Source: Topomyia yanbarensis (lineage: Eukaryota; Arthropoda; Insecta; Diptera; Culicidae). From it: DNA of 64,000 nt. Below the pieces are notes generated by a model. That model was not told where the DNA came from. It worked only from the letters and a program-made list of their open reading frames with translations, and made no database searches. Every line of letters begins with the position of its first letter. Positions within the stretch are counted from its first letter, which is position 1. The DNA lies in NCBI RefSeq assembly GCF_030247195.1, contig NC_080670.1, forward strand, positions 37,849,934 through 37,913,933. The letters are read 5' to 3'. This document shows, one piece after another, positions 22,865 to 33,247 of this stretch. Made by a program: the position numbers and the translations under genes.

Positions 22865-24586
22865 CTACTGACGTAACTTTCGTCTATTAGGTATTAGATC
22901 ATTTAGAAGAAGATACAGTTTAGATTTATCATCAGAAAGTAGAAATGATCGGCTCACTGTTTCCCACAAGGGTTTCCAAATAATCTGAGGAAACTCGATT
23001 TCTACGCGCGGTTGAAAAGTATTCCTATTAATAAATAGGCGGTATAATTGCTTTGTCGATTCAATAGCAAAATTTTGATTATAGAATTCAATGGCTTCTT
23101 GAATCCATTCATTCCCATTTCTGGACAGCCTGGCTAGATATCTATAGTCTAGAAGATATTTCTCATCAATTTCCTTTACTTTCACGATATTTCTTATAAA
23201 CATAGCCTTGCATTTTGCTTCAGGGTCAATTAATCCAAGGCCTCCTTGGTCGATGTCCAAATATAATTGTCTTCTGTCGACGCGGAAAATGCACGATTTC
23301 CACAAAAAGGCACCAACTATTTTTCTTATTGAAGCAATGTGCCTATTTTTCGGGGGGAAAACTTGAGATAGATACCAAAGTTTGGATAAAAGGAAGGTGT
23401 TTGTATACCAAACCTTATCTAACAGACTCACAGCGCGGAAGTTATTTTGGCCAATCCTATATTTAATACTATTAATTATACTTGTATAATTGTACTCAAT
23501 TGTATCATTCCAAGTATTCTTGAATGTTACACCCAGTAACTTTAAATTTGTGGTTTCCATAATTTGAAATGGCCCTCCAGGAGAATTATTAATTCGCAGA
23601 AAACAAGATTTACTCACATTTAGCCGTATTTTCGAATATTTAGAAAAAGAGTTAATGATATTTAAAACCATATCGAATTCTTCTGCGCTTCGAAGAAATA
23701 TATTTAAGTCGTCTGCAAAGGCTATTACTCTAAGGAACTTATTGAAGGTAAGCACCCCGAGTACAGACTGATCAATCCTACGTATTAAGGGCTCGATATA
23801 CAGAACGAACAAAACCATGCTGAGAGGACAGCCTTGACGAACTGAAGAATGTATTTTAATTTCATTTGTCAGAAAGCCGTTATACAAAACCTTCGAGGTA
23901 GCTCTTTCGTATAATTGCTGTATGCAGAAAATAAGCTGCTCAGGAAATCCAAATTTTGCTAAAACAGCCCACAGAAATTGATGATCAACTTTATCAAATG
24001 CTTTCTCGAGATCTAAGCTTAGTAATATCCCTTTAAAAATTTTATTTTCAATAGATTTAGTCAACAAACGACGAACATCATTTAGATTATCAGTACATGA
24101 TCGTCCCGCAATGCATGCACTTTGTCCTGGGCCTATCAGATTCTCGATGCTCAACTGAATCCTGTTTGTCAAAAGCTTGGTGAAAAGCTTATAATCGGTA
24201 TTTAGTATACAGATTGGTCTTTGATTATTTAAAAGTGTAGTATCGCCTTGTTTTGGGATCAGCGTAATGATTCCGCTCGAGAATTCCTTCGGGGGGATGC
24301 ATTCACCGTTTAGATATTTATTTAATAGATGACATAAATCAAACTTCAAGGTCTCAAAATTGGCAATATAAAACTCGTAAGTTAGTCCGTCAGGGCCAGG
24401 CGATTTTTTACGGTTACATCCTTTCAAAACGTTGTAAATTTCATCAACAGTTATTGGTTTCAGTAAGCTTCTTCTATCTTCGTCATTAACAGTTTTGTTA
24501 ACACAACTTAAAAAGTTATCAATTTCGTTCTGATCAGAATTCCTTGGATCTTTTTTAAATTGTTCAGAAAAATAAGCATGAACCAT
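22865..24586 (-). pseudogene. L1-like ORF2 reverse transcriptase domain
   Basis: A 573-codon frame encodes a complete non-LTR reverse transcriptase. Landmarks by residue in this frame are KSPGPDG at 61-67, LIPKQGD at 109-115, LDLEKAFDKVDH at 191-202, RQGCPLS at 250-256 and the catalytic FADD at 290-293, all intact. The thumb and C-terminal regions follow. The reading extends upstream of the first ATG to about 24665 (RDVSSADP...), where it meets the endonuclease frame across a frameshift. It ends at a premature TAG (22865-22867). The L1/Tx1-type call rests on overall motif style and the two-ORF layout, and it has not been tested by a tree. Confidence 0.8.
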
Positions 24587-24636
24587 TTTACCCAGTTTTG
24601 TACTGTCGGTTATAGGATCAGCACTCGAAACATCTC

Positions 24637-25764
24637 TTAGCTGGAGACCGAATGAGCTACCACGATGAACGTGTTTTGAAAGTTAGTAGACTGACATTTT
24701 TCCCCTTCTATCACTGTGCTTGCAGGCATTTTTTCTCCGAGATTTTTTAAACGATTTTGCTCCAAGTCCATCAAGTTGGACTTGGTTATAGTCATGTCCT
24801 CACCTACATTTTCCCCATCTGCTAATCTTTTCGATAGATCATGTAGTCTTCTCAACAATACTTCTTTGGAATACCTGTTTGATTGGTTCAAGTGCCAGCT
24901 CTCGCCTTTAAAAAAACTTCGTGCTTTTATCTTAAAATGCAAATTCCACCACATACTGATATCACGAATATAAACATTCCTTTGTTTAAGCTTTTCGTAT
25001 TCTTGCTTAAATCTATCAGCAACATCGCTCAAAGAGAACAACGAGGGATTAATCTTCCAGTATCCACGGCCTCGAGTAGGTAGTAGATTACCGTCGTATC
25101 TCAACTTAATAATCACCGCGTGATGATCTGAAAAGGCTAGTGGAAGCGTCGCACAATGCGTAATTTTTTCTAGCAATAGAGTGGGCGCATAGAAGCGACC
25201 CAGTCTGGAGGCAGAGTTGCCTCTGAAGAAAGTTAGTTGATTTTCCTTTCTTGCTTTAGCAATATCTTTCAAAGCAAATAAGTCGACTAAATATTTTAGC
25301 CCGCCCGAAAAATTCTTCGTCCCTCTAGAATCTGACGACTCTAAAATGCAATTGAAGTCCCCCCCAATTAATGTAGATGTGGTATTTGGTTTGTTCAAGT
25401 GAACCGTCAAAGCTTCAGTGAATAAATTGTCTCGTTCTTTTTTCATGTTGTTCCCAGAGTGAGCATAGATATTTATCAAGTTTACCTGATTTACTATAAC
25501 TGATACTATTCTTCCGGAGGGATCAAATATAAAACCTGAATAGGTGAAGGATTTTCTAATCAGTATTGCTGTACCTTTTTTGTCGTGGCTAATATTAACT
25601 AGAGCGTTATGTGTATAAATGAAGCTAAAGTCTTCATAACTAACTTCCTGCAAAAATGCAATATCTATGTTATGGTTGTAGATGAAATCTCTTAATAAAT
25701 TTTTGTTCACTCGGGTGTTACTGCTATTCAAATTCAGCGTGGCGATTGTTATTATAGTGTTCAT
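24637..25764 (-). pseudogene. L1-like ORF2 endonuclease (APE-type) domain
   Basis: This 375-codon frame begins MNTIITIATLNLNSSN and is the N-terminal part of ORF2. The APE-type endonuclease signatures are visible: NLN at 11-13, LQE with E40, IYAHSG with Y100, GGDFNC with D136 and N138, and SDHH at 212-215. The segment that is usually of the form SR.DR.Y reads SRLGRFY at 186-192, so the usual Asp is a Gly here. About the last 20 residues are frameshifted text. The true reading switches frame near 24660-24690 and runs into the reverse transcriptase. A start at 25764 is favoured because the domain begins right there. Confidence 0.8.
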
Positions 25765-25883
25765 TGTGTCTTTGATAAGGGTATTGGTGCTAATAGGGTT
25801 TTCAGCGTGTTATTAGTAATGAGCTTCTGGTGGTGATGTTAGTAGTGTATGATAATTATTGTTATATTGTTACTATTGTCTTA

Positions 25884-26978
25884 TTATTTACTTGGACGGT
25901 CGGTTGTCGTAACTCTGGAATTTGATCTGCTACGGTTTGCCTGCGCTCGGAGGAAATCGTGATTCGTGGCTGGGACGATGAACTGTTTTCCGCCTCTCGT
26001 GTCAGACTCGGATGCCTCCGAATCCGTGTTTTTCGCTGAACGACCACGCTTCCCCTTTTTGGTCTCTACTCCTCTAGCGGATTCCCCCATCGGTACATCT
26101 TCATACTTCTCGAGGACAAGGTTATGTTCTACATTTTGCAGATCCAACGTTTGCATTGTTTCGGGCTCCTGCACTGATGTCGGATGGCTGTTTAGATCCA
26201 CCCCAGCAAGCGGCAGACCTGCTGGTATCTGTACTAAGGCTACTTCGTTTTGCGCTCTGGATTCTGGATTATGTGTTACTGTAGGTGTCATAGATTTATT
26301 TAGTACAACCATTCCGGACGTAGTGGCTCGAACCTCCACTTTACCACTAGCTACGACACTAGCAAACGAGCCGTCACCCGCCTTCGCGTTCACAGCGAGT
26401 CTTTCGTTCACACTCTTCCGTTTGGGGCAGTCCGCTTTCAGGTGATCCAAAGCTCCGCATCCGAAGCATTTATTCGGTAGACCGTCATAGTATACTCTTG
26501 CCTTGATGTGCTGTATGTTGAGTTGGGACGGAATCTCGGACACAACTTCCATGTGGACTCCACGAATTCCACTCCAAATTGGGAAGCCTGTCTCTACGGG
26601 AAATTTTTCACGTATCAATTGCTGCACTGTGCCAAACTTGCACATCGCCGTGGCAATATGCTTGTCTTCCACTTCCGGCGGTAATCCAAAAATCCGAACA
26701 TACTTAAAGCTACCTGTAGCTGTCGTGACATTAACTTGTATCGTGGTTCCATCATCATACTCGAACGTGGTTTGTGGTCCGAGCTTCGCCAGAGCTCCAC
26801 GCATTGAGGCATCCGATTTAAACCGAATGAAGATGGAGTAGTCTTCCCGGTACATGGCGCTTAGTTCCTCGTTGGTCCATTCCTGCTTACGGAAAAACTT
26901 GAATATCTCCGCATTGTTAGGATTCCTTGTCTGAACTCCAAAACGAAGCTTGATTGTGTGTTCCCGCTTAGGTTCCAT
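25884..26978 (-). CDS. L1-like ORF1, CCHC nucleic-acid-binding protein
   Basis: This open frame of 364 residues starts at MEPKREHTIKL (26978). A start 26 codons upstream is possible but adds sequence unlike ORF1 proteins. It is predicted to coat the element RNA as a chaperone-like particle protein. Residues 50-150 form an RRM-like segment (YSIFIRFKS, FKYVRIFGLP), followed by one intact CCHC knuckle, CFGCGALDHLKADC, at 171-184. A basic, Ser-rich C-terminus follows with several KR/RR clusters. No stop interrupts it, so it is the only intact element protein in the window. ORF2 starts about 120 bases downstream. Confidence 0.8.
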   Translation of the reverse strand: MEPKREHTIKLRFGVQTRNPNNAEIFKFFRKQEWTNEELSAMYREDYSIFIRFKSDASMRGALAKLGPQTTFEYDDGTTIQVNVTTATGSFKYVRIFGLPPEVEDKHIATAMCKFGTVQQLIREKFPVETGFPIWSGIRGVHMEVVSEIPSQLNIQHIKARVYYDGLPNKCFGCGALDHLKADCPKRKSVNERLAVNAKAGDGSFASVVASGKVEVRATTSGMVVLNKSMTPTVTHNPESRAQNEVALVQIPAGLPLAGVDLNSHPTSVQEPETMQTLDLQNVEHNLVLEKYEDVPMGESARGVETKKGKRGRSAKNTDSEASESDTRGGKQFIVPATNHDFLRAQANRSRSNSRVTTTDRPSK

Positions 26979-27122
26979 TTCAAAGCAGTGCTTTGGAAAA
27001 ACAAAAGCAATTGTTCTGGCAAACAATGCCTGGGAAACAATTACGAACGATTTCACAGATTTTTTAATATGTTAGAGAATCTCTATATCACGTCTACTTC
27101 ACTTTAAATCTGTCTGCAAACT

Positions 27123-29020
27123 GTAATCGGCGAAACCATACTTCGGAAACCCAAGCTCATTAAGCTTCCTCAACAAGCCATCAGTGACAAGGTTCCATAG
27201 AAGTGATGACAGCACACCACATTGAGGACATCCGCAGACACTCGGTTTCCTTACCTCTACTTGTTTTAACGATGAGCACAGATGTTGGTTGCTAAGCATT
27301 GCGTGTATCCAGTTCGTGATATATGAAGGCACCTTCAATATCGAGAAAAACTCCTAAGCTTGATTGCTTTTGTGCAAAAGATTTTTCAATGTTGTAGATA
27401 ACATTGTGTAACAGAGTGGTAGTGGACTTCCCCCGCTAATATGCATGTTGCATTGCATGCAGCGGGTGCTCGCCCAAGTTACCATCCCGAATGTAGTGGT
27501 CGATTAAACGTTCCACTGATTTGAGAAGGAAGGAGGTCAGACTGATCGGTTTAAAGCTCTTTGCCTCCTCATAAGTGACGCGGCTGCCTTTGAGAATGAA
27601 TTTGACAGTTATTTCCCGCCACGCTAATGAAATGTATCCTGTTGCAAGACTACAAGTAAGAACCTTTCTCAAAATATGCTTGAAGTGTTCATATCCTTTC
27701 GTAGTAGAACTGGAATGATTCCGTCCTTTCCCGGGGACTTATACGGAGTAAAATTTTTAATCGCCCATTTGATCGATTCGGTTGTCGCAATTCTACGAGC
27801 AAATGTCCAAGAATAAGAACTACCTGTAAAGAACTCAAGGGCAGTCGTCAGTGATGGCTCCGTACAGCCTGGAAAGTGTGTGTCAAAAAGATAGTTGAGT
27901 ACAACATCCTCGTCAGACGAGTGTTCACCAATGGCAGTTCTAATTGAACTGTCATGAAAGTGTTTCGATTTCGAAAGTAACTTATTTAATCTACTAGTCT
28001 CGTTGAGATTTGAGATATGATATTTGTGCAGAGGCTTTTCCAACCACTTCGATCAAAGGATCGAAGGGCATTTCTTTATGCTTTGCGAGCCAACTTAAAG
28101 CCCTCCGACCCGTTTGCGTTTGCGATTCCAAGCTCTTCCACATAACTTTTTAAGTCGAACAAGTTCGGTATTTCACCAAGGTGTTCCTCTAGAAGCACGC
28201 ATAACTCAAAGCAGACAAGCCTCTTGATATGCTGCTACTATGAGTGAGTTTGTCGGAAGATACCTCTGAAACCTAGTCGCCAAGCCCACTTCGCAGAGGT
28301 CCCAGTTCGTAGATTTGGGGTTACGATATGTGACGATATCTAGCGAGACGTTTAAATGATCAAAGACGATGTAGTTATGATCAGATAACGACGATTCGAG
28401 CTTGTCCGGTACGAGCCAGTTTACCAACTCCTGCATAATACTGTCAGAGCAGAGAGTTCCATCTAACACCTCTTTTCTGCCAGCTCGTGTAAATGTTGGG
28501 CGATTTCCTATATTAAGTATGTGCTGATTTGTACTGCTGAAGTATTCCATCAATTCGGTTCCTCTCAAATTGATATTTGACCTGCCCCAAATTATGTGGT
28601 GGGCATTTGCATCACTGCCGACTATGAGGGGAAACCCATTTCTGCCACAGTATGATACAACCCTTTTGAAATCATCAGAAGGTCAGATGGTTCATTATGC
28701 GGCAAATATACCGAACAATAGACGAATCTCTCGTTTATATTATCAACAGTCATGTTGACTGTGACATCATAATTATTACGAATTGTGAGGTCGGATAGAA
28801 GATATGCTTCATTGGCACTATTCACAAGTTTACATGCACGAGGCATTTCACGTGCCATTTTTGTTGAAAGCTATAATGACGAGATTAAGTAGCTTTCCAA
28901 CATAGAAATTTCCTTCATGGAAATACGATTCTTGAACCAAAGCTATAGAAGCTTTTCCTTCCTGCACAAGACGGGATAGATCAATAGTTGCTGTCAGGCA
29001 TTGAATTTATCGCTCATATG
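27123..29020 (-). pseudogene. LOA/I-like LINE: endonuclease and RT N-terminal half
   Basis: Minus-strand blocks in order are: IALVQESYFHEGNFY (about 28940, endonuclease glutamate), FVYCSVYLPHNEPSDLL (about 28700), GSDANAHHIIWG-like text spanning 28570-28620, NRPTFTRAGRKEVLDGTLC and SLSDHNYIVFDHL (28350-28510), SPGKDGIIPVLL (about 27720), FKPISLTSFLLKSVERLIDHYI (about 27500-27560), and GCPQCGVLSSLLWNLVTDGLLRKL (about 27170-27230) with GFAD at the L1-like junction. Each block is open but frames change at least five times and the RT box reads GCPQCG instead of GCPQGG. The 5' end beyond about 29020 is missing or too diverged. Confidence 0.7.
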
Positions 29021-29640
29021 AGTAAATGCGTCCAGATAAGTTGCTACTGCGACAATAAAAACTCACATTTTCACACGAAAAGTTATTGGCACTCACACAA
29101 CTTCTCCGGATAAATACAACGTGTTATTTCTCCGAATAAATAAAACCTCCGGAGAATGAGCGAATAAGTTTATCACGGTATCCTTTTTGTGCTCGCTGCA
29201 TTGCTGTTGTTATTCAAAACACGAAAAAACAAGTCTATCGTACTTCTTTGCAGCTTTTCTTTGAAATTAAGTGTATATTTTGACACTTTTATTGATTTCC
29301 ACGAAATTAAAATATTATCACCTTCTCCGGTGAGAAGAAAAAAACCAAATAAATTTTATCCGGAAAATTATTCTCACGCTATTCGCGAAGACGGAACATT
29401 TTGCGACTCATCTTATCTCGGAAAAGAGGGACATCGGATAAGCTTCTTCTCATGTGAGTGAGAGAGAATTACAATGCCTGGTTGCTGTACGTTCATGTTG
29501 CAGATTAATTATCCATACTCGATGACAGCACTACACATTTCATCATCAGTACTTGTTGTACAGCAGCTAGAAAATACCAAACACGCTGGCTTATAATCGC
29601 ATATAACGAACCCCGAAATGGGTATTAGAGGCATAACCAT
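29021..29640. other. Gene-free stretch
   Basis: No recognised gene. The 90-codon plus frame at 29189-29461 has no known domain. Short dyads with TCCGGA/TCTCCGG occur at about 29100-29160 and 29325-29370. Confidence 0.4.
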
Positions 29641-29835
29641 CATTTGAATCCCACGATTTGCGAAGAAACAAACGTCCACTGTGTCAGAGATTTGCTTAAC
29701 ACAGTAAGGGCAAGACCCTCGACACTCCGTGCGCGACTGGTATATTCATTCAGTCGTCGGCACGGAGAAAAACCTTGACTTAAGGACTCCTGTTTTAGGT
29801 CGCCTCTTACGACATGGGAGCAGGAACCCAGTGGC
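29641..29835. repeat. Possible LINE 3'-end-like segment
   Basis: Contains GTCGCCTCTTACGACATGGG at about 29798-29817 followed by AGCAGGAACCC. This phrase resembles the 3' terminal regions of some insect non-LTR elements from memory. No coding sequence is attached. Confidence 0.3.
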
Positions 29836-30741
29836 TTAACAGTTATGTGCCCAACAAAAAAAACACCTTTAATAGGCCAACGTGGGTACCCGGGTACCCA
29901 CAATTTGAAATGCTCATAACTATGGCTTCCTTTAACCGATTTGGACACTTTTAGATGTTTTGGATTCCGAAACTCGTCCACTTTTGATTCTGTAAAGTTG
30001 AACCGGATGAATGGATCTGGTTCTTGGTAATCCGGATTTTCCGGGGTAATGTTCCAGTACTAGGGTGTGATTTGTAAATTTTAATAATGTCCTAGCAATA
30101 TTAGTATCAAAACTCTTCAAAATGTCTCGGAAGTCTGTTATTTATTGTTACGGGACCCTATGGCAATTTAAAAAATGGAATTGGAATGGAATGACCACTC
30201 ACGGCCCCACGGGAACCTGCTCCGGAATGTCCGTTCCGGGGTCAAACCACCAAATGGTTCCAAAACCACGAAATACAGCCTACTGATACAATTCCAAGAA
30301 TTTTGATACCCATATTGCCAGTATTCCATTGAAGTTCACAAATAGTATCCCAGTACTGGAACCTGCTTCCGGAAATCCGGATTCCCGGAAACCGAATGAA
30401 GTAACCCGATTCATTTTTACCACGTCCAACAGCGGATGAGTTCCTGAATCCAAAACACCCAAAAGCATCAAAATCGGTTGGAAATTACCTTAGTTATTGG
30501 TATTTCAGTTTTGTGGGTACCCGGGTACCCACGTCGGCCTGCTACGTAGTAAAAAAATTCAGGAGCCCCTCCTAACTCCCTCCCTTACTATATCAACAAT
30601 ATTATTAACCCAAAAGCTTGACTTAGTGAAGTTCTAAGATGTCGCAAAGTTTCGATTTCCAGCTATGGATAAAACACGGGAATTTTATTAATTGAAACCT
30701 AAAAAGGTACCCGGGTACCGCGTCGGATACACAACGGTTAA
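29836..30741 (-). mobile_element. TTAA-ended foldback element, longer copy
   Basis: TTAA lies at both ends (29836-29839, 30738-30741) with imperfect inverted termini TTAACAGTTATGTGCCCAAC and TTAACCGTTGTGTATCCGAC. The two halves (about 29840-30125 and 30280-30740) are diverged reverse complements around a GC-richer centre. Perfect palindromes GTGGGTACCCGGGTACCCAC occur at 29882-29901 and 30514-30533, and GGTACCCGGGTACC at 30706-30719. There is no transposase. TTAA is the target of piggyBac-type transposases, so mobilisation by such an enzyme is a reasonable guess. A deleted copy lies at 12283-12892. Confidence 0.75.
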
Positions 30742-30869
30742 TTCTTGATTGAGAAACTTCAACCCGCCGGCTACCACACGGCCTCTAGGCTGGTTTTGTC
30801 CGGAGAAAAATAATAAACTGTTATCAACCTCCTATACTGGACCCCAGCCACCAAATTAATTTTTAACAG
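30742..30869. other. Spacer ending in LINE target duplication
   Basis: Short stretch between two elements. Its last 17 bases (30853-30869) recur at 33231-33247 as a target site duplication. Confidence 0.8.
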
Positions 30870-30921
30870 CCAGTTGGCAAACCTCGTGGAGCAATGGGGA
30901 GCTTGGACGATGGCTACATTC

Positions 30922-32076
30922 TAGGGTTGTGGTACCGGTAATACCAGTACCGAAAATCCCGGGAATACCGACCCATTGTTGGTACCGTAGTACCGGTACT
31001 GAACAAAAGCCAGTACCGGTATTTTCGGTACCATACAATTTTTTATGCAAAATATGTGGACTCTTTAGGGGGACCTGTTTCAAAATATCGGTCTGTAAGA
31101 TGACTTTTAATTATATTAATTACCTTCAGGATAAATCGTTGAGCTAACACCTTTGTGGGTGAATGAGGTGGGGCCATCATAATAATAATTCTAAAATCTA
31201 AACATTACTAGCTCCCGTTGTACTGAATGGTATGCTTGAATTCCTGCACTATTTGTCGAAATTATATTCTAACGATCTTGTAGTAAATTTCAAAATATTG
31301 ACATCTAGCGTGAGAGACGTCAAAATTTGCTATGATTTTTTTTATTAACGACATTCTGATTGGTTTCCATTATTCACTGGGTGACGCGTAATCAGAATAT
31401 GGTCTAAGTCATGTCTGTATTTGGTTTGCTCTTAATCTTTATCTATAAAAGAACGAACAGCGATTTAGTACCTAACAATTTTAGACTTGGTGAACTGCTT
31501 CAAATGGGGCGATTTGTAATTATTGGTGATGGGAATATTCAGCAAAACTCCATAGTTTACAGGAAAGCAAGGAGCCTTGGTATGCATTAAAGAATAATAG
31601 GCAAACGACATAAAGGTCGAAACCAATTTACAGAAAAGCAAGAGAGGAAATGCGAACAACCTGCTCGGATTTACTGCCATTCTAGCTTTGATTTACTGTT
31701 GTTAATATGATTTCTTACATTTACCATCTGTTGAAGTCGAGGAAAGTCGCACCGCTTAGCAGTTATTGATTTCAAAGCGGCCAACATTTCGAAATAAAAG
31801 AAGGTGCCGCATACGAAAAATATCTTCTGTGAAATGAGTCATGCCATTCCGAAGCATATAAAAACAATAAACACGTTGTTTTGATTAGCACAAATCAATC
31901 ATCTAAGAAAAAAGTCATCAGTTTGAGCTTTCGATTTCACTTTGAAGTTTTTTTTTCGAATTTAAAAAAAAAATCGAGTACCGGTACTTTACCGGTACTA
32001 CCGGTACTACCGGTACTGAGAGCTTCAATACCGCAGTACCGGTTCTCGCCAAAAAGGGTCGGTACTGCGAACCCTA
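30922..32076. mobile_element. hAT-type non-autonomous element with 8-bp TSD
   Basis: Ends TAGGGTTGTGG and CGAACCCTA are short inverted termini, and the 8-base host sequence CTACATTC is duplicated at 30914-30921 and 32077-32084. Removing the element and one duplicate restores the LINE reading GRWLHSIIPKVSTKP. Subterminal regions at both ends are rich in GGTACCGGTA/TACCGGTACT clusters (30930-31030 and 31975-32070). No transposase frame is present. An 8-bp duplication and these ends indicate a hAT-superfamily mobiliser. Confidence 0.95.
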
Positions 32077-32084
32077 CTACATTC

Positions 32085-32436
32085 GATTATCCCAAAGGTA
32101 TCAACGAAACCTTGCTTCAGGGGGATGGATGTGGGTCGGGATTTTATTCGTGTAATGTCCCGACTTATGTCCAACCACTACACCTTAGATGCGCATTTGC
32201 GGCGTATTGGGCTTGCGGAGAGTACTATGTGTGCTTGCGACGAGGGCTATCACGACATCGAGCACGTTGTCTGGGTATGCGCCGGGTATTTGGACGCCAG
32301 GTCTCAGTTAAAGGATTCCCTTCGGACCCGAGGTAGACCACCCAATGTCCCAGTCCGAGATATGCTGGCAAAACGTGATTTCCCCTCTATGTCCCTTATT
32401 TATACTTTAATAAAAACGACAAATATACCAATTTAG
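32085..32436 (+). pseudogene. LINE ORF2 C-terminus
   Basis: The frame continues from the codons upstream of the hAT insertion and encodes MDVGRDFIRVMSRLMSNHYT, a Cys-His cluster CACDEGYHDIEHVVWVC, then VPVRDMLAKRDFPSMSLIY and a stop. It is the terminal domain after RNase H in I/Jockey-related mosquito elements (from memory). The stretch is open from the insertion to the stop, but the protein lacks everything upstream because of the 5' truncation. Confidence 0.75.
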
Positions 32437-33247
32437 CCCCTCTCTTTTTATTTCTCGTTTTTAGCAGTTTTCTCCTGCCTTGTGGAACCAATCAGCTCCA
32501 GACTGCCACTATGTAACCGCCGTCGCTCTTACCACTACGGAAACTGAAGCGAGAGCGACTCGAGGTCCGATGACTTTTGAAGGATTCCCCGCGCCAATCC
32601 GACCTACTAGATTGAGGCGCTAATTTGTTTCGCTGATCTCCCGTTTGCCCGAAAGTTGCAGGTTTTGCTCTTCTCTCCCGGTCACCATCTACGCCTTCTC
32701 TCCCCTGTCCTTGATACATCTTCTTCTACACCGATTCTGGAAATAAGCCCCCCTCTGAATATCTTGACCAAGCATAAGTCTCCGGTAAAAACGTTTAAAT
32801 TTGTATTCCGTATTCCTAGTTTTAAGATAGTTTTAATTTTACCTCTTTGTTAAAATTATTGTCCCCCATCTTGTAAATAGAATTGTATCCCTAGTTTTAA
32901 AACACCTGTGAAATTTTTCTTAAATATTTGTTCCCCCTTTTGTGTACCAAACTATACTGTTAGTTTTAAGATAACTGAATATTTCCTAAAGAACTATTAC
33001 TATTGAATTCCTTGTTTTAAAATTCTTCATAAAACAAAATTTTTCCCCTCTCTTGTATATAGAATCATATTTCTAGTCTCAAGATAGCTGTAAATTTATT
33101 CTCTTTTAAAAAAAATATTTCAACATTGTAACCTCTTAGTTTTAAAATATCCAAAATGTAAAAACAAAAGAATTCGGCACCGCCAAGCTAACGCATTTGT
33201 GCCTATCAAATAAACGAAATGAATAAAAAAAAATTAATTTTTAACAG

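Larger units (their letters stand above)
22430..27122 (-). mobile_element. Nearly complete L1/Tx1-like non-LTR retrotransposon
   Basis: A 4.7-kb minus-strand element inserted inside the FADD motif of an older LINE. From its 5' end (27122) it has a 5' untranslated region of about 145 bases, ORF1 (26978-25884), a gap of about 120 bases, ORF2 (25764-22508, broken by one frameshift and one stop), and a short 3' UTR ending in an A run (T run at 22431-22439 on the plus strand). The host LINE reads GFAD then resumes DYHIM on the other side. A possible target duplication of only about 6 bases (GATTAC/GATTAT) flanks it. The few breaks in long frames suggest a fairly recent insertion. Confidence 0.85.
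30870..33230 (+). mobile_element. 5'-truncated LINE with 17-bp target duplications
   Basis: The flanks 30853-30869 and 33231-33247 are identical over 17 bases (AAATTAATTTTTAACAG), as expected from target-primed reverse transcription. The insert carries only the C-terminal end of ORF2, then about 800 bases of 3' untranslated DNA with six or so degenerate repeats of a GTTTTAA(A/G)AT(A/T) motif (about 32820-33150), and ends AAACGAAATGAATAAAAA. It is 5'-truncated. A hAT-type element (30922-32076) later landed in the coding remnant. Confidence 0.9.

Noticed and set aside
25966..26841. Plus-strand frames of 112-159 codons
   Set aside because: They are shadows of the L1-like ORF1 on the other strand.
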